A DNA stretch of 64,000 nucleotides from Nocardioides faecalis (GTDB lineage Bacteria > Actinomycetota > Actinomycetes > Propionibacteriales > Nocardioidaceae): NCBI RefSeq assembly GCF_018388425.1, contig NZ_CP074406.1, positions 2,480,001-2,544,000 of the forward strand, in the 5' to 3' direction. Each line of letters begins with the position of its first letter. The stretch's first letter is position 1. Made by a program: the position numbers and the translations under genes. This document shows, in pieces, positions 55,600 through 63,848 of this stretch. Under the pieces are notes generated by a model that had not been told where the DNA came from, made no database searches, and saw only the letters and a program-made list of their open reading frames with translations.

Positions 55600-55845
55600 C
55601 TACCAGGGCAGGTTGTCGGGCACGTCGCCCTCGACCACCCGCGCGGCCTGGCCGCCGAGCTCGACGAGGTCGCCGGCGACGAGCTGACGGCCTCGGCGGG
55701 TCTCGACCTCGCCGTTGACCCGGACCAGGCCGTCGGCGATCAACGGCTTGGCCTCCGCGCCGGACTCCACGAGGTTCGCGAGCTTGAGGAACTGACCGAG
55801 CCGGATCGACGCGTCGCGGATGCCGACGTCCATGGGTGCTGCCAC
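55600..55845 (-). CDS. S4-domain RNA-binding protein
   Basis: 81 residues that are little more than an S4 domain: SIRLGQFLKLANLVESGAEAK (helix pair, about 13-33), LVRVNGEVETRRGRQLVAGD. Close to the YbcJ/YaaA group of RNA-binding proteins, which may act on ribosomes or tRNA. GTG at 55843-55845 is six bases after TAGGCT; an internal ATG five codons later is the alternative start. Upstream of DUF445 on the same strand. Confidence 0.85.
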   Translation of the reverse strand: MAAPMDVGIRDASIRLGQFLKLANLVESGAEAKPLIADGLVRVNGEVETRRGRQLVAGDLVELGGQAARVVEGDVPDNLPW

Positions 55846-55851
55846 TCCCCC

Positions 55852-55857
55852 AGCCTA
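55852..55857 (-). promoter_or_regulatory. -10 box of the S4 gene
   Basis: TAGGCT on the minus strand six bases before the GTG at 55845. Confidence 0.45.
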
Positions 55858-55879
55858 GGCGGCCGCCCGGGCCACTCGA

Positions 55880-57139
55880 TCAGTGGAGGGTGACCGCGAC
55901 GGCGTGGATGAGCACGCCGACCAGGCCACCGACGATGGTGCCGTTGATCCGGATGAACTGCAGGTCGCGCCCGACGTGCAGCTCGATGCGGGACGCGGCC
56001 TCCTTGCCGTCCCACTTCTCGATGGTGTTGGTGATCACCGCGGTCAGCTCCGCGCCGTACCGCTCGACGGCGAAGACGGCGGCGTCGGCCGCGTGCCGGT
56101 CGAGGCGCTCGCGCAGCGCGGCGTCGGTGCGCAGGCGGGCCGAGCCGTGCTCGATCTCCGCCAGCAGACGCAGCCGGACCGCGCCCTCGGGGTCCTTGAG
56201 CGAGCCCAGCAGCGCCTTGCGCAACGCCTTCCACAGCGACACGGCGGTGTTGAGCACGGCGGGGTGCTCGAGCACCCGCTCCTTGAGCCGCTCGGTGCGC
56301 TCCTGGGTGGCGGCGTCGTTGAGCAGGTCCCCGGCGAGCCGGTTGAGCATCGAGTCGAGCGCCTTGCGGGCGCGGTGGTCGGGGGTGGCCCGGATGTCGG
56401 CGACCCAGCGGACCATCTCGATGTGGGCGCGGTCGATGACGAACTCGTTGAGCCGGTCCGGGGACCACCAGGGGGCGCGCTCGCCGAGGACCTCGCGCAC
56501 CGTCTCCGGGTTGGCGAGCAGCCAGCCGTGCATCTCCTCGAGCATCAGCTCGACCAGCCCGTGGTGCAGGTCGTCGTGCAGCGCCTCGGTGAGCAGGCCG
56601 CCCAGCAGCGGCGCGATCGGCTCCTCGCGGAACCGGGGCACCAGCGCCTCGGTGACCAGCGCCTCGATGTGCTCCTCGCGCACCTTGCCGAGGACGCGTG
56701 CGGCGATCTCCGAGCCCTCGGTCACCACCCGGTCGGCGTTCGCGGGCACCGCCAGCCAGTCCGCCACCCGCTGCGCGATGCCGACGTTGATCACCCGCTC
56801 GCGGATGATCTCCTCCTGCAGGAAGTTCTCCCCGACGAACTCCTCCAGCCCGCGGCCGAGCTCGGCCTTGCGCTTGGGGATCAGCGCGGTGTGCGGGACC
56901 GGCAGGCCCATCGGGTGCCGGAACAGGGCGGTGACGGCGAACCAGTCGGCGATGGCGCCGACCATCGACGCCTCCGCTCCGGCGTTGACGAAGCCCCACA
57001 CCCCCTCGCCGTCGAGGGTGAGGAGGTAGACCACGGCGGCGAAGAGCAGCAGCGAGACCGCCACGGTGCGCATCCGGCGGAGGGCTGCGCGCCGGATCGC
57101 GTCGGCAGCGGGGTCAGTGGAGAGCAACGGTGCGGACAC
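55880..57139 (-). CDS. DUF445 membrane protein
   Basis: 419 residues of the DUF445 family (YjiN type): an N-terminal membrane helix (VSLLLFAAVVYLLTL, about 28-42), the conserved GAEASMVGAIADWFAVTALFRHP (about 54-76) and IPKRKAELGRGLEEFVGENFL, a long helical stalk, and a C-terminal hydrophobic segment INGTIVGGLVGVLIHAVAV. Function unknown. The start is either the GTG at 57139 (AAGGA seven bases upstream, chosen) or the GTG at 57157. Confidence 0.85.
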   Translation of the reverse strand: MSAPLLSTDPAADAIRRAALRRMRTVAVSLLLFAAVVYLLTLDGEGVWGFVNAGAEASMVGAIADWFAVTALFRHPMGLPVPHTALIPKRKAELGRGLEEFVGENFLQEEIIRERVINVGIAQRVADWLAVPANADRVVTEGSEIAARVLGKVREEHIEALVTEALVPRFREEPIAPLLGGLLTEALHDDLHHGLVELMLEEMHGWLLANPETVREVLGERAPWWSPDRLNEFVIDRAHIEMVRWVADIRATPDHRARKALDSMLNRLAGDLLNDAATQERTERLKERVLEHPAVLNTAVSLWKALRKALLGSLKDPEGAVRLRLLAEIEHGSARLRTDAALRERLDRHAADAAVFAVERYGAELTAVITNTIEKWDGKEAASRIELHVGRDLQFIRINGTIVGGLVGVLIHAVAVTLH

Positions 57140-57201
57140 ACCGTCATCCTTGCCCACACCCGGGCACCCGATCCCTGGTCGGGGCCAGGATCAGACCCAG
57201 A

Positions 57202-58686
57202 TCACACCCGGCTCCGGCCCTGGAGCGCCGCTGCGGACCGCTCGGGCACGGCCTTCGGCACCAGGGCGGCGAGCAGCACGCCGAGGAACGCACCGCACGC
57301 CCCGACGATGAAGCAGGCGGTGAAGGCGCCCTCGCTGGGCAGCTCGTGGCCACCGAGCCCGAGGGTGGCGGAGGTCAGGATCGCGGCCATGACCGCCGCC
57401 GAGACACTGGTGCCCACGGAGCGCATCAGGCTGTTGATGCCCACCGCGGAGCCCGCCTCACTCATCGGCACCGACTGCAGGATCAGCGTCGGCATCGCCG
57501 CGTAGCCGATGCCGACGCCTGCCGAGATGATGCAGCCCGCGACCATCAGCTGCCAGGGCGCGTCGGTCAGGAAGACCATGAACACATAACCCGACCCGAT
57601 GACGGAGCCGCCGATCATCAACGTCACTCGAGCACCGAGGGCGCCGATGAGGCGGCCCGAGACCGGCGAGAAGAGCATCATCACGATGCCGCCCGGAGCC
57701 ATCCACAGCCCGGTCTCCAGCAGCGTCTGGTCCAGGCCGTAGCCGGTGGCCGACGGAGACTGCAGCAGCCGCGGGGTCACGATGCCTTGGGCCATCATGC
57801 CGAAGCCGACCGCGATCGCCGCGAGGTTGGTGAGCAGCACCGGACGCCGGGCGCTGACCCGCAGGTCGCACAGCGGGTCGCTGCTGCGCAGCTCGAAGAC
57901 CCCCCAGGCGAGGAGCACCACGACGCCGGCGACCAGCAGCCCCACGGTGCGACCCGAGGCCCAGCCCCACTCGTTGCCCTTCGAGACCCCGACCAGCAGC
58001 CCGACCAGGCCCAGCGCCAGGCCGAGGGCGCCGACGACGTCGAAGCGGCCGCCGACCGCGTCGCGCACGTGCGGCACCAGGGTGGCGACCGCGAGCGCCA
58101 CCACCGCGGCCAGCGCGGTGGAGACCCAGAAGAGCGTGTGCCAGCTGAAGTACTCCACGATCCAGGCCGACAGCGGCAGGCCGATCGCCCCACCCACGCC
58201 GAGGGTCGCGCTCATCGCGGCCATGGCCGACGCGGTCAGCCGCGGCGGGGTGACCTCGCGCATCAGCGCGATGCCGACGGGGATGAAGCCCATCGCGAAG
58301 CCCTGCAGCATCCGGCCCGCCAGCATCGGCGCCAGCGTGTTGCTGAGCGCGCAGATACCGGAGCCGAGCACAAGGATGAGCGAGCAGATCATCAGCACCC
58401 GCTGCTTGCCGAACAGGTCCGCCAGGCGGCCCGCGATCGGCATCGCCACCGCCCCGGAGACCAGGGTGGAGGTGACCACCCAGGAGGCGTTGGCCTCCGA
58501 GGTGGACAGCAGCCGGCCGAGCTCGCCCTGGATCGGGATCACCATCGTCTGGGTCAGCGCGGCGACGAGGCCGCCCAGGCACAGCACGACCACCGTGAGC
58601 AGCGGGGTGCCGCGCCGGCCCAGCTCGCTCGGGTCGTTCGGGACGGCGTCCGCGGCCGAGCCCGCGCCGGATGAGGTCTGAGTCAC
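57202..58686 (-). CDS. MFS transporter, EmrB/QacA type
   Basis: 494 residues with 14 predicted membrane helices. Starts at the GTG at 58684-58686 (MTQTSSGAGSAADAVP). Family pieces: SWVVTSTLVSGAVAMPIAGRLADLFGKQ (motif A loop), TLGVGGAIGLPLSAWI (motif C-like) and RSVGTSVSAAVMAA near the C terminus. The frame runs on upstream as antisense to the TetR gene but is not coding there. Divergent from a TetR gene, with two palindromes between, so likely a drug-induced exporter under that repressor. Substrate unknown. Confidence 0.88.
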   Translation of the reverse strand: MTQTSSGAGSAADAVPNDPSELGRRGTPLLTVVVLCLGGLVAALTQTMVIPIQGELGRLLSTSEANASWVVTSTLVSGAVAMPIAGRLADLFGKQRVLMICSLILVLGSGICALSNTLAPMLAGRMLQGFAMGFIPVGIALMREVTPPRLTASAMAAMSATLGVGGAIGLPLSAWIVEYFSWHTLFWVSTALAAVVALAVATLVPHVRDAVGGRFDVVGALGLALGLVGLLVGVSKGNEWGWASGRTVGLLVAGVVVLLAWGVFELRSSDPLCDLRVSARRPVLLTNLAAIAVGFGMMAQGIVTPRLLQSPSATGYGLDQTLLETGLWMAPGGIVMMLFSPVSGRLIGALGARVTLMIGGSVIGSGYVFMVFLTDAPWQLMVAGCIISAGVGIGYAAMPTLILQSVPMSEAGSAVGINSLMRSVGTSVSAAVMAAILTSATLGLGGHELPSEGAFTACFIVGACGAFLGVLLAALVPKAVPERSAAALQGRSRV

Positions 58687-58695
58687 GAGGGCAGA

Positions 58696-58710
58696 GTCAA
58701 CGGCGTTGAC
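58696..58710. promoter_or_regulatory. TetR operator 1
   Basis: GTCAAC-GGC-GTTGAC, a perfect palindrome ten bases before the MFS start. Same arms as the second site at 58720. Confidence 0.7.
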
Positions 58711-58719
58711 TCCATGCGT

Positions 58720-58734
58720 GTCAACAGTGTTGAC
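58720..58734. promoter_or_regulatory. TetR operator 2
   Basis: GTCAAC-AGT-GTTGAC, a perfect palindrome, centre 24 bases from operator 1, between the two divergent promoters. Confidence 0.7.
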
Positions 58735-58751
58735 CGAAGTCTGCGATGGCC

Positions 58752-58763
58752 TACGGTGGTGGC
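58752..58763 (+). promoter_or_regulatory. Leaderless-type promoter of the TetR gene
   Basis: TACGGT (58752-58757), six bases, then GTG at 58764; operator 2 covers its upstream part. Confidence 0.5.
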
Positions 58764-59360
58764 GTGGCCCACATCTCGTCGCCCGAACGCGCCGCACCTC
58801 GCGACGCCGACCGGCTGCGGCCCGCCGGCCGCGCCACCCGGAACGCGATCGAGGTGGCCGCCCGCGACCTCTTCGCCGCCGGTGGCTTCGACGCCACCTC
58901 CGTGCGCGCGATCGCCGCCCGGGCCGGGGTCGACCCCGCCCTGGTGATCCGGCACTTCGGGTCGAAGGAGGCACTCTTCCTCGCCACCGTCGACACCTCC
59001 CTGGGCATCGACGCGCTCGTCGAGGGGCCCCTGGAGACCTTCGGCCGCCGGCTGGTCGCCTACTTCCTCGACCCCCAGCGCACCGTGCTGCGCCAGCGCT
59101 ACGTCGCGATCGCCCGCGCCGCGCACCTGGGCCAGGTGCGGGAGGAGATCGTGCGGCACAACCTGGAGAAGTACGTCGGACCGCTGGCGCCCCGGCTCTC
59201 CGGCGAGCGCCGCGAGCTGCGCGTCGCCCTCGCCGTCGCCCAGCTCGGCGGCCTGCTCAACGCCCTCTTCATGCTGGAGGACCCGACGCTGACCGCGGCC
59301 GCGACCGACGACCTGGTCGAGCTGTACGGCGACGCCATCCAGCGGCTGCTGACCCCCTGA
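58764..59360 (+). CDS. TetR-family repressor of the divergent MFS gene
   Basis: 198 residues from the GTG at 58764. Helix-turn-helix TSVRAIAARAGVDPALVIRHFGSKEALF (about 44-70). C-terminal helical ligand domain. Repressors of this layout next to an MFS gene usually sense the exported compound. The paired operators 58696-58734 fit autoregulation together with control of the exporter. Confidence 0.87.
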   Translation: MAHISSPERAAPRDADRLRPAGRATRNAIEVAARDLFAAGGFDATSVRAIAARAGVDPALVIRHFGSKEALFLATVDTSLGIDALVEGPLETFGRRLVAYFLDPQRTVLRQRYVAIARAAHLGQVREEIVRHNLEKYVGPLAPRLSGERRELRVALAVAQLGGLLNALFMLEDPTLTAAATDDLVELYGDAIQRLLTP

Positions 59361-59602
59361 GGCTCGTGGGGTAGATCGCGATTGCCTCGAAAAATGATCG
59401 CGCTCTCGGGTTGGCTCGCGCACGCGGGTCAGTGGCCGTCCCTTGCGTCAGATGGCGGTGTCCCGAACGCCGTCCGGCTCGCCAGAGGTTCCGGCAGCCC
59501 CGATGGGATTTCCCTCCAATGCGGATGGGATCGAGTAGTAGGCACGGCCTTTTATCGCGCTGGTCGGAGGGGTTTCGCGACCTGCCCTCGTGGCGGGGCG
59601 CC
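59361..59602. other. Gap between tetR and the ECF sigma gene
   Basis: 242 bases between two converging genes with lower GC and runs of A and T unlike the rest (CGAAAAATGATCG, CCTTTTATCGC). Weak CGCGAT...ATCGCG inverted repeat near 59378. No gene, tRNA or insertion-element end was recognised. Confidence 0.5.
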
Positions 59603-60619
59603 TCAGGGCACTCGCTGCCGCTCCACGGCGGCGAGCTTGTCCGGTGCCCGGATCAGGTCGATCCGCGAGGCTGCCTCGCCGATGACGGTGAGCACCACCA
59701 GCGTGGTGAGCACCCCGCCCTCGCGGATGCCGATCGCCGGGGCGCCGTTGGCGTGCCACAGCTCCACCTCGGCGTCGGTGGCGGCACGCTGCAGGGTGCC
59801 GAGCAGGAATCGGGCGACCCGGTCCGCGCCGTGCACGGGCCGTCGCGCCGCGCTGACCACGCCGCCGCCGTCCGAGGTCAGCACCACGTCGGGGTCCAGC
59901 GTGGCCACCAGGGCCGCCAGATCGCCGCCGCCGGCCGCGGCGAGGAACCGGCCCAGCACCGCCTCGTGGGCCGCGCGCGAGACCTCGAACCTCACCGGGT
60001 GCGCGGCGAGGTGCGCCCGGGCCCGGGAGGCCAGCTGCCGCACCGCCGCCGGGCTGCGACCCACCGCGTCCGCGACCTCGCCGAAGGGCATCCCGAAGAC
60101 GTCGTGCAGCACGAACGCCGTGCGCTCGGCCGGTGACAGCGCCTCCAGCACCACCAGCAGCGCGTAGCCCACCGACTCGTCCAGGGTGACCCGGTCCGCG
60201 GGGTCGCCGGCCGCCGCGCCCCCGGACGGTCCCGCAGCCGCGGCGCCCGCGCCAGCGCCCGGCAGCGGGTCGACGAAGGGCTCGGGCAGCCACGGGCCGA
60301 CGTACTGCTCGCGGCGCAGGCGCGCCGAGCGCAGCACGTCGGTGGCCGCCCGGGCGACCGCGACGGTCAGCCAGCCGACGACGTCGCGCACCGGGCCGGC
60401 CGGGCCCGCGTCGGCGTCGACCAGCCGGGTCCAGCAGTCCGCGACGACGTCCTCGGCCTCGGCGCGGCTGCCCACGATCGCGTACCCGACCCGCACCATC
60501 CGGGGCCGCAGCGCGTCGTAGGCGACGGCGAGCTCCTCGAGGCGACCGGAGCCGGGCACCGGGTCAGGCACGGGATCAGGCACGGGGTCAGGCACGGAGC
60601 CGGGCACGGGGTCAGGCAC
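59603..60619 (-). CDS. ECF41-type sigma factor with C-terminal SnoaL-like domain
   Basis: 338 residues: sigma region 2 (LAVAYDALRPRMVRVGYAIVGSRAEAEDVVADCW), region 4 (LSPAERTAFVLHDVFGMPFGEVADAVGRSPAAVRQLASRAR), then about 100 residues of SnoaL-like domain (RFLAAAGGGDLAALVATLDPDVVLTSDGGG), the mark of ECF41/SigJ-type sigma factors, where this domain replaces a separate anti-sigma factor. The N terminus is a repeated Pro-Asp-Pro-Val made by a 12-base repeat with an in-frame GTG in each copy, so the true start is uncertain; 60619 is the farthest. The SDR-like gene upstream overlaps by 8 bases, fitting the ECF41 gene neighbourhood. Confidence 0.9.
   Translation of the reverse strand: MPDPVPGSVPDPVPDPVPDPVPGSGRLEELAVAYDALRPRMVRVGYAIVGSRAEAEDVVADCWTRLVDADAGPAGPVRDVVGWLTVAVARAATDVLRSARLRREQYVGPWLPEPFVDPLPGAGAGAAAAGPSGGAAAGDPADRVTLDESVGYALLVVLEALSPAERTAFVLHDVFGMPFGEVADAVGRSPAAVRQLASRARAHLAAHPVRFEVSRAAHEAVLGRFLAAAGGGDLAALVATLDPDVVLTSDGGGVVSAARRPVHGADRVARFLLGTLQRAATDAEVELWHANGAPAIGIREGGVLTTLVVLTVIGEAASRIDLIRAPDKLAAVERQRVP
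60557..60619. repeat. Six GTG-bearing 12-base repeats at the sigma gene start
   Basis: Units with GTG codons at 60559, 60571, 60583, 60595, 60607 and 60619 on the minus strand, each 12 bases apart and in frame, coding VPDP or VPGS. Confidence 0.9.
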
Positions 60620-61370
60620 GGGCCAGCCACTCGGTCCAGGTCTCGCGGCCGATGACCGCCGGTGCGTCGGGCAGCAGCCCGCCGGCGGACACCTGGCGGC
60701 CGACGGCACCCACCAGCGGCACGGGTACGACGACACGACGCATGCGCCGATGGTGCACCACACGGCGCACGAGGTCGTCGAGCCGCTCCGGGCCGGGTCC
60801 GGCGAGGTCGGGCAGCCGGCCGCGGGCGGGCCCCACGGCGGCGTCCACCAGCGCGGCCGCGACCTCGCGTGCGGCGACCGGTCGGCACCGCATCCGCGGC
60901 GCCGGCGCGAGCAGGGGTGGTCCCTGGCCCGCGACCTGGGCCGCGAACTCGTGGAACTGGGTGGCGCGCAGCAGCGACCAGGGCACGCCGCCGGCCGCGA
61001 CGAGCTCCTCCTGACGACGCTTGCCGAGGTAGTACGGCAGGTCGACGCGGTCGCAGCCGACGACGGAGACGGCGACGTGGTGGCGCACACCGGCGCGTTG
61101 CTCCGCGGCGAGCAGGTTCGTGGTTGCCGCGGTGAAGAAGGCGATCGAGCGCCGGGCACTGAGGCTGGCGACGTTGCTGGCGTCGACGACGGCGTCGACG
61201 TCGGCGAGCGCCGCGTCCAGGCCGGCACCGGTGGTCAGGTCGATGCCGTGGGAGCGGGCGATCACCACCGGGGTGAGCCCGCGGACGCGGACCTCCTCGG
61301 TGACGAGGCGTCCGAGCAGCCCGGTGCCGCCGGCGACGGCGATCTTCGTGGAGATGTGGTTGTCGTCCAT
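60612..61370 (-). CDS. NAD(P)H-binding SDR-like oxidoreductase/epimerase
   Basis: 252 residues with an atypical-SDR Rossmann start KIAVAGGTGLLGRLVTEEV (about 9-27), the YYLGKRRQEE segment holding the Y-x3-K pair, and a C-terminal substrate region. Resembles NmrA- or NAD-epimerase-like reductases with no known substrate. ATG at 61368-61370 lies eight bases after a perfect ECF41-type promoter, so leaderless, and its stop overlaps the sigma gene. ECF41 sigma factors are typically linked to a carboxymuconolactone decarboxylase, oxidoreductase or epimerase gene, and this is such a gene. Confidence 0.8.
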   Translation of the reverse strand: MDDNHISTKIAVAGGTGLLGRLVTEEVRVRGLTPVVIARSHGIDLTTGAGLDAALADVDAVVDASNVASLSARRSIAFFTAATTNLLAAEQRAGVRHHVAVSVVGCDRVDLPYYLGKRRQEELVAAGGVPWSLLRATQFHEFAAQVAGQGPPLLAPAPRMRCRPVAAREVAAALVDAAVGPARGRLPDLAGPGPERLDDLVRRVVHHRRMRRVVVPVPLVGAVGRQVSAGGLLPDAPAVIGRETWTEWLARA

Positions 61371-61378
61371 GCCGGGTG

Positions 61379-61405
61379 GACGAGACAGCGCGCCCGGATG
61401 TGACA
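61379..61405 (-). promoter_or_regulatory. ECF41-type promoter
   Basis: TGTCACA (61399-61405), 16 bases, CGTC (61379-61382) on the minus strand, eight bases before the SDR ATG. Matches the ECF41 promoter pattern as I recall it; implies autoregulation by the sigma factor downstream. Confidence 0.65.
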
Positions 61406-61462
61406 CGGCATCGGCGGGCACATCTGTCGCGCCCGCCGCCGCCGTGCTCGGGACGGGCCCGC

Positions 61463-63613
61463 TCAGTCCCCGCGGGCCTGCAGGGCTGCGGTGAGCAGCG
61501 CGACCAGCGCCTCGGTCTGCATGTCGACGGCGGCACCCTCGACGTCCTCGCCGGCACCGTCCAGCGCCCGCGCGGCCAGCCCGGCCTTCTTGTCGATCAG
61601 CTCCGCGATGCGGGTGTCCAGCGTCTGGGTGGCGATCACGCGCCACGCCGTGACGGGCTCGGCCTGGCCGATGCGGTGCACCCGGTCGATGGCCTGGGTC
61701 TGCTCGGCGTCGGTCCAGGACAGCTCGGCCAGCACCAGGTTGGAGGCCACCTGCAGGTTGAGCCCGACCCCGGCCGCGGTCAGCGAGCAGACCGCGACCT
61801 GCACGTCCGGGTCGTTGACGAAGGCGTCGATCGCCTTCTGCCGCACCGTGGAGGACTGGTCGCCGCGCACCGAGGTGAACCGGATGCCGCGCTCGGCGAA
61901 CGTCTTCTCGGCGGTGTCCATGACGTCGATGTGCTTGGCGAAGAAGACGACCTTGCCCACGTTGCGGGCCAGCTGCGCGGTGTAGTCCGCGGCCAGGCCG
62001 GCCTTGGCCTTGCCGATGCGGCGCAGCATCTCGAAGACGTTCTCGCCGGTCTTGGCGGAGCTGTCCTCGCGCTCCCAGCCGGCGACCTGACGGACCAGCC
62101 GGTGGTCGATGCCCTCGACCACGGCGCCGCTGCGGCGGGTGGAGAGCGCGGCGTCGTACCGCTCGACCATGCGGCGGGCGAGCTCCTGCTCGGCCTTGCG
62201 GATGGAGCGGCCGGCCTCGCCCTCGAGCTCGACCGGGATGTCGGCGACCCGGCGTGCCGGGATGTCGGCGGCGACGTCGATCTTGCGGCGCCGCACGATG
62301 CCCTGGTCGATCACCGCGCGCCGCGCCGCCGGGTAGAACGCCGGGTCGGCCGGGGTCAGCCCGGTCTCCTCGAGTGCCTCCATCAGCTCGCCCTGGGGCA
62401 CCACGTCGTCGATCCAGCCCAGGAACTGCCAGATCGCGCGGAAGTCCTCGATGTCGTTGATCAGCGGGGTGCCGGTCAGCGCCATCATCAGTGGGCGCGC
62501 GATCCGGGCCCGGATCCGCTCGGAGATCTCCAGCACGTTCTGCGAGCGCTGGGAGGTCTTGTTCTTGATGTAGTGCGCCTCGTCGACGATCATCCCGCGG
62601 AAACCGTGGGTGCCGAGCCAGCCGACGTGGCGGTCGAGGATCTCGTAGTTGACCACGAAGACGTCCGCGAACCCGTCGGCGTCCTCGCCGTCACCGTGCA
62701 GGACGGTGACCCGGCGGTTCGGGATCCACAGGTCGACCTCGCGGGCCCAGTTGGTCTTCACCACGTTCGGCACCACGGCCAGCAGCGGGAAGGCGCCGGC
62801 GGCCTCGGCGGCGAGCAGCGCCTGCGCGGTCTTGCCCAGGCCCGGCTCGTCGGCCAGCAGGTAGGTGCGGTGCCCGGCGGCCGCGGAGGCCACCAGCTGC
62901 GCCTGGTGCGGCATCAGCTCGCGTCCCGCGGGTGCGTGCCGGCCGGTCAACGAGGTGAGCTGGTCGGCGTCCGGCATCGCCATGCAGGCCGGGGCGTCGG
63001 GCGCGGCCCGCTCGAAGGAGCGGAACAGCGGCTCGAGCAGCTCCCAGCCGGCGAGGCGGCGTGGACGCACGCGGGCGCGGGCGTGGGTGAAGTCGGGCGC
63101 CAGGAACGGGTTGGCGAGCTGGCGGGCCTGCACCGACGGCGGGATGACCCGCTTCTCGGCCAGCGCCGCCGCCTCGGGGTCGACCGCCTGCGGCTCGGGC
63201 TCCGACTCGGGCTCCTCGACGCCGGCCTTGCGCAGCAGCTCGCGGCGCATCGCCTTGGCCGACTCCGACATCTCGGCGTTCTCGTCGAGCAGGGTGAACA
63301 GCGTGCTGTCGCGGGCCGCGGTCTGCGCCAGGATCGTGGCGATCCCGTCGAGGCGCTTCAGCTCCTCGCCGCGGCGGCTCTCGGAGAGGTCGGGGTCGTT
63401 CTTGACCCGGGTCCGCTCCTCGCGGGCCAGCAGCGCGACGACCTGGAACTTCGCCCGCACCTCCGGCATGGCCGAGCGCCGGGCGACCGCCGACTCCACC
63501 TCGCGCACCGCACGCGCGAGCTGGGGGATGATGCCTTCCTCGTTGCGCCGCGCACGCGACGCCTGGGAGCCGCGCCGCTGCTGCGTCGCGCCCCGCTGGC
63601 CTCCTCGACCCAC
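61463..63613 (-). CDS. SNF2-family DNA translocase/helicase
   Basis: 716 residues with a Swi2/Snf2 ATPase core: P-loop ADEPGLGKTAQA (about 260), DEAH box VDEAHYIKN, LTGTPLIND, and C-terminal motifs ending VHRIGQ (motif VI). About 210 residues of basic and helical N terminus, no zinc finger or HNH. HepA/RapA-like or DISARM-like roles are possible, but no defence genes are next to it. GTG at 63611-63613 with GGAAGGA upstream. Single gene. Confidence 0.88.
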   Translation of the reverse strand: MGRGGQRGATQQRRGSQASRARRNEEGIIPQLARAVREVESAVARRSAMPEVRAKFQVVALLAREERTRVKNDPDLSESRRGEELKRLDGIATILAQTAARDSTLFTLLDENAEMSESAKAMRRELLRKAGVEEPESEPEPQAVDPEAAALAEKRVIPPSVQARQLANPFLAPDFTHARARVRPRRLAGWELLEPLFRSFERAAPDAPACMAMPDADQLTSLTGRHAPAGRELMPHQAQLVASAAAGHRTYLLADEPGLGKTAQALLAAEAAGAFPLLAVVPNVVKTNWAREVDLWIPNRRVTVLHGDGEDADGFADVFVVNYEILDRHVGWLGTHGFRGMIVDEAHYIKNKTSQRSQNVLEISERIRARIARPLMMALTGTPLINDIEDFRAIWQFLGWIDDVVPQGELMEALEETGLTPADPAFYPAARRAVIDQGIVRRRKIDVAADIPARRVADIPVELEGEAGRSIRKAEQELARRMVERYDAALSTRRSGAVVEGIDHRLVRQVAGWEREDSSAKTGENVFEMLRRIGKAKAGLAADYTAQLARNVGKVVFFAKHIDVMDTAEKTFAERGIRFTSVRGDQSSTVRQKAIDAFVNDPDVQVAVCSLTAAGVGLNLQVASNLVLAELSWTDAEQTQAIDRVHRIGQAEPVTAWRVIATQTLDTRIAELIDKKAGLAARALDGAGEDVEGAAVDMQTEALVALLTAALQARGD

Positions 63614-63824
63614 AGGTGTCCTTCCGACGACGGGGCTGGCCCCGCCAGGTTCGCCGACGGCTCGCGCTGCTGCGGGAGACCGCCGATCAGGTGAACGTCA
63701 CCGGGAGCGGCGTCGTACGACGGACGTCCGGTGGTGCCTCCCAGGCTAGCGCACGACGCGGGCGCGGGCGCCCCTCGGTGGCACGGAGAGTCGTGCGGGC
63801 GCGCCGAGACCACTCCCGGTTCTC

Positions 63825-63848
63825 GAGAACAAGTTCTACAGTGGCCGG
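63825..63848 (+). promoter_or_regulatory. KstR-like box overlapping the SDR promoter
   Basis: GAGAACAAGTTCTA (63825-63838) matches TNNAACNNGTTNNA except the first base, and overlaps the -10 box TACAGT (63837-63842) that lies six bases before the GTG. A repressor bound here would shut the promoter. Confidence 0.6.

Noticed and set aside
61463-63613. Phage-defence island around the SNF2 gene
   Set aside because: Neighbours are an SDR, a sigma factor and an SDR; no methylase, nuclease or other defence gene is next to it.
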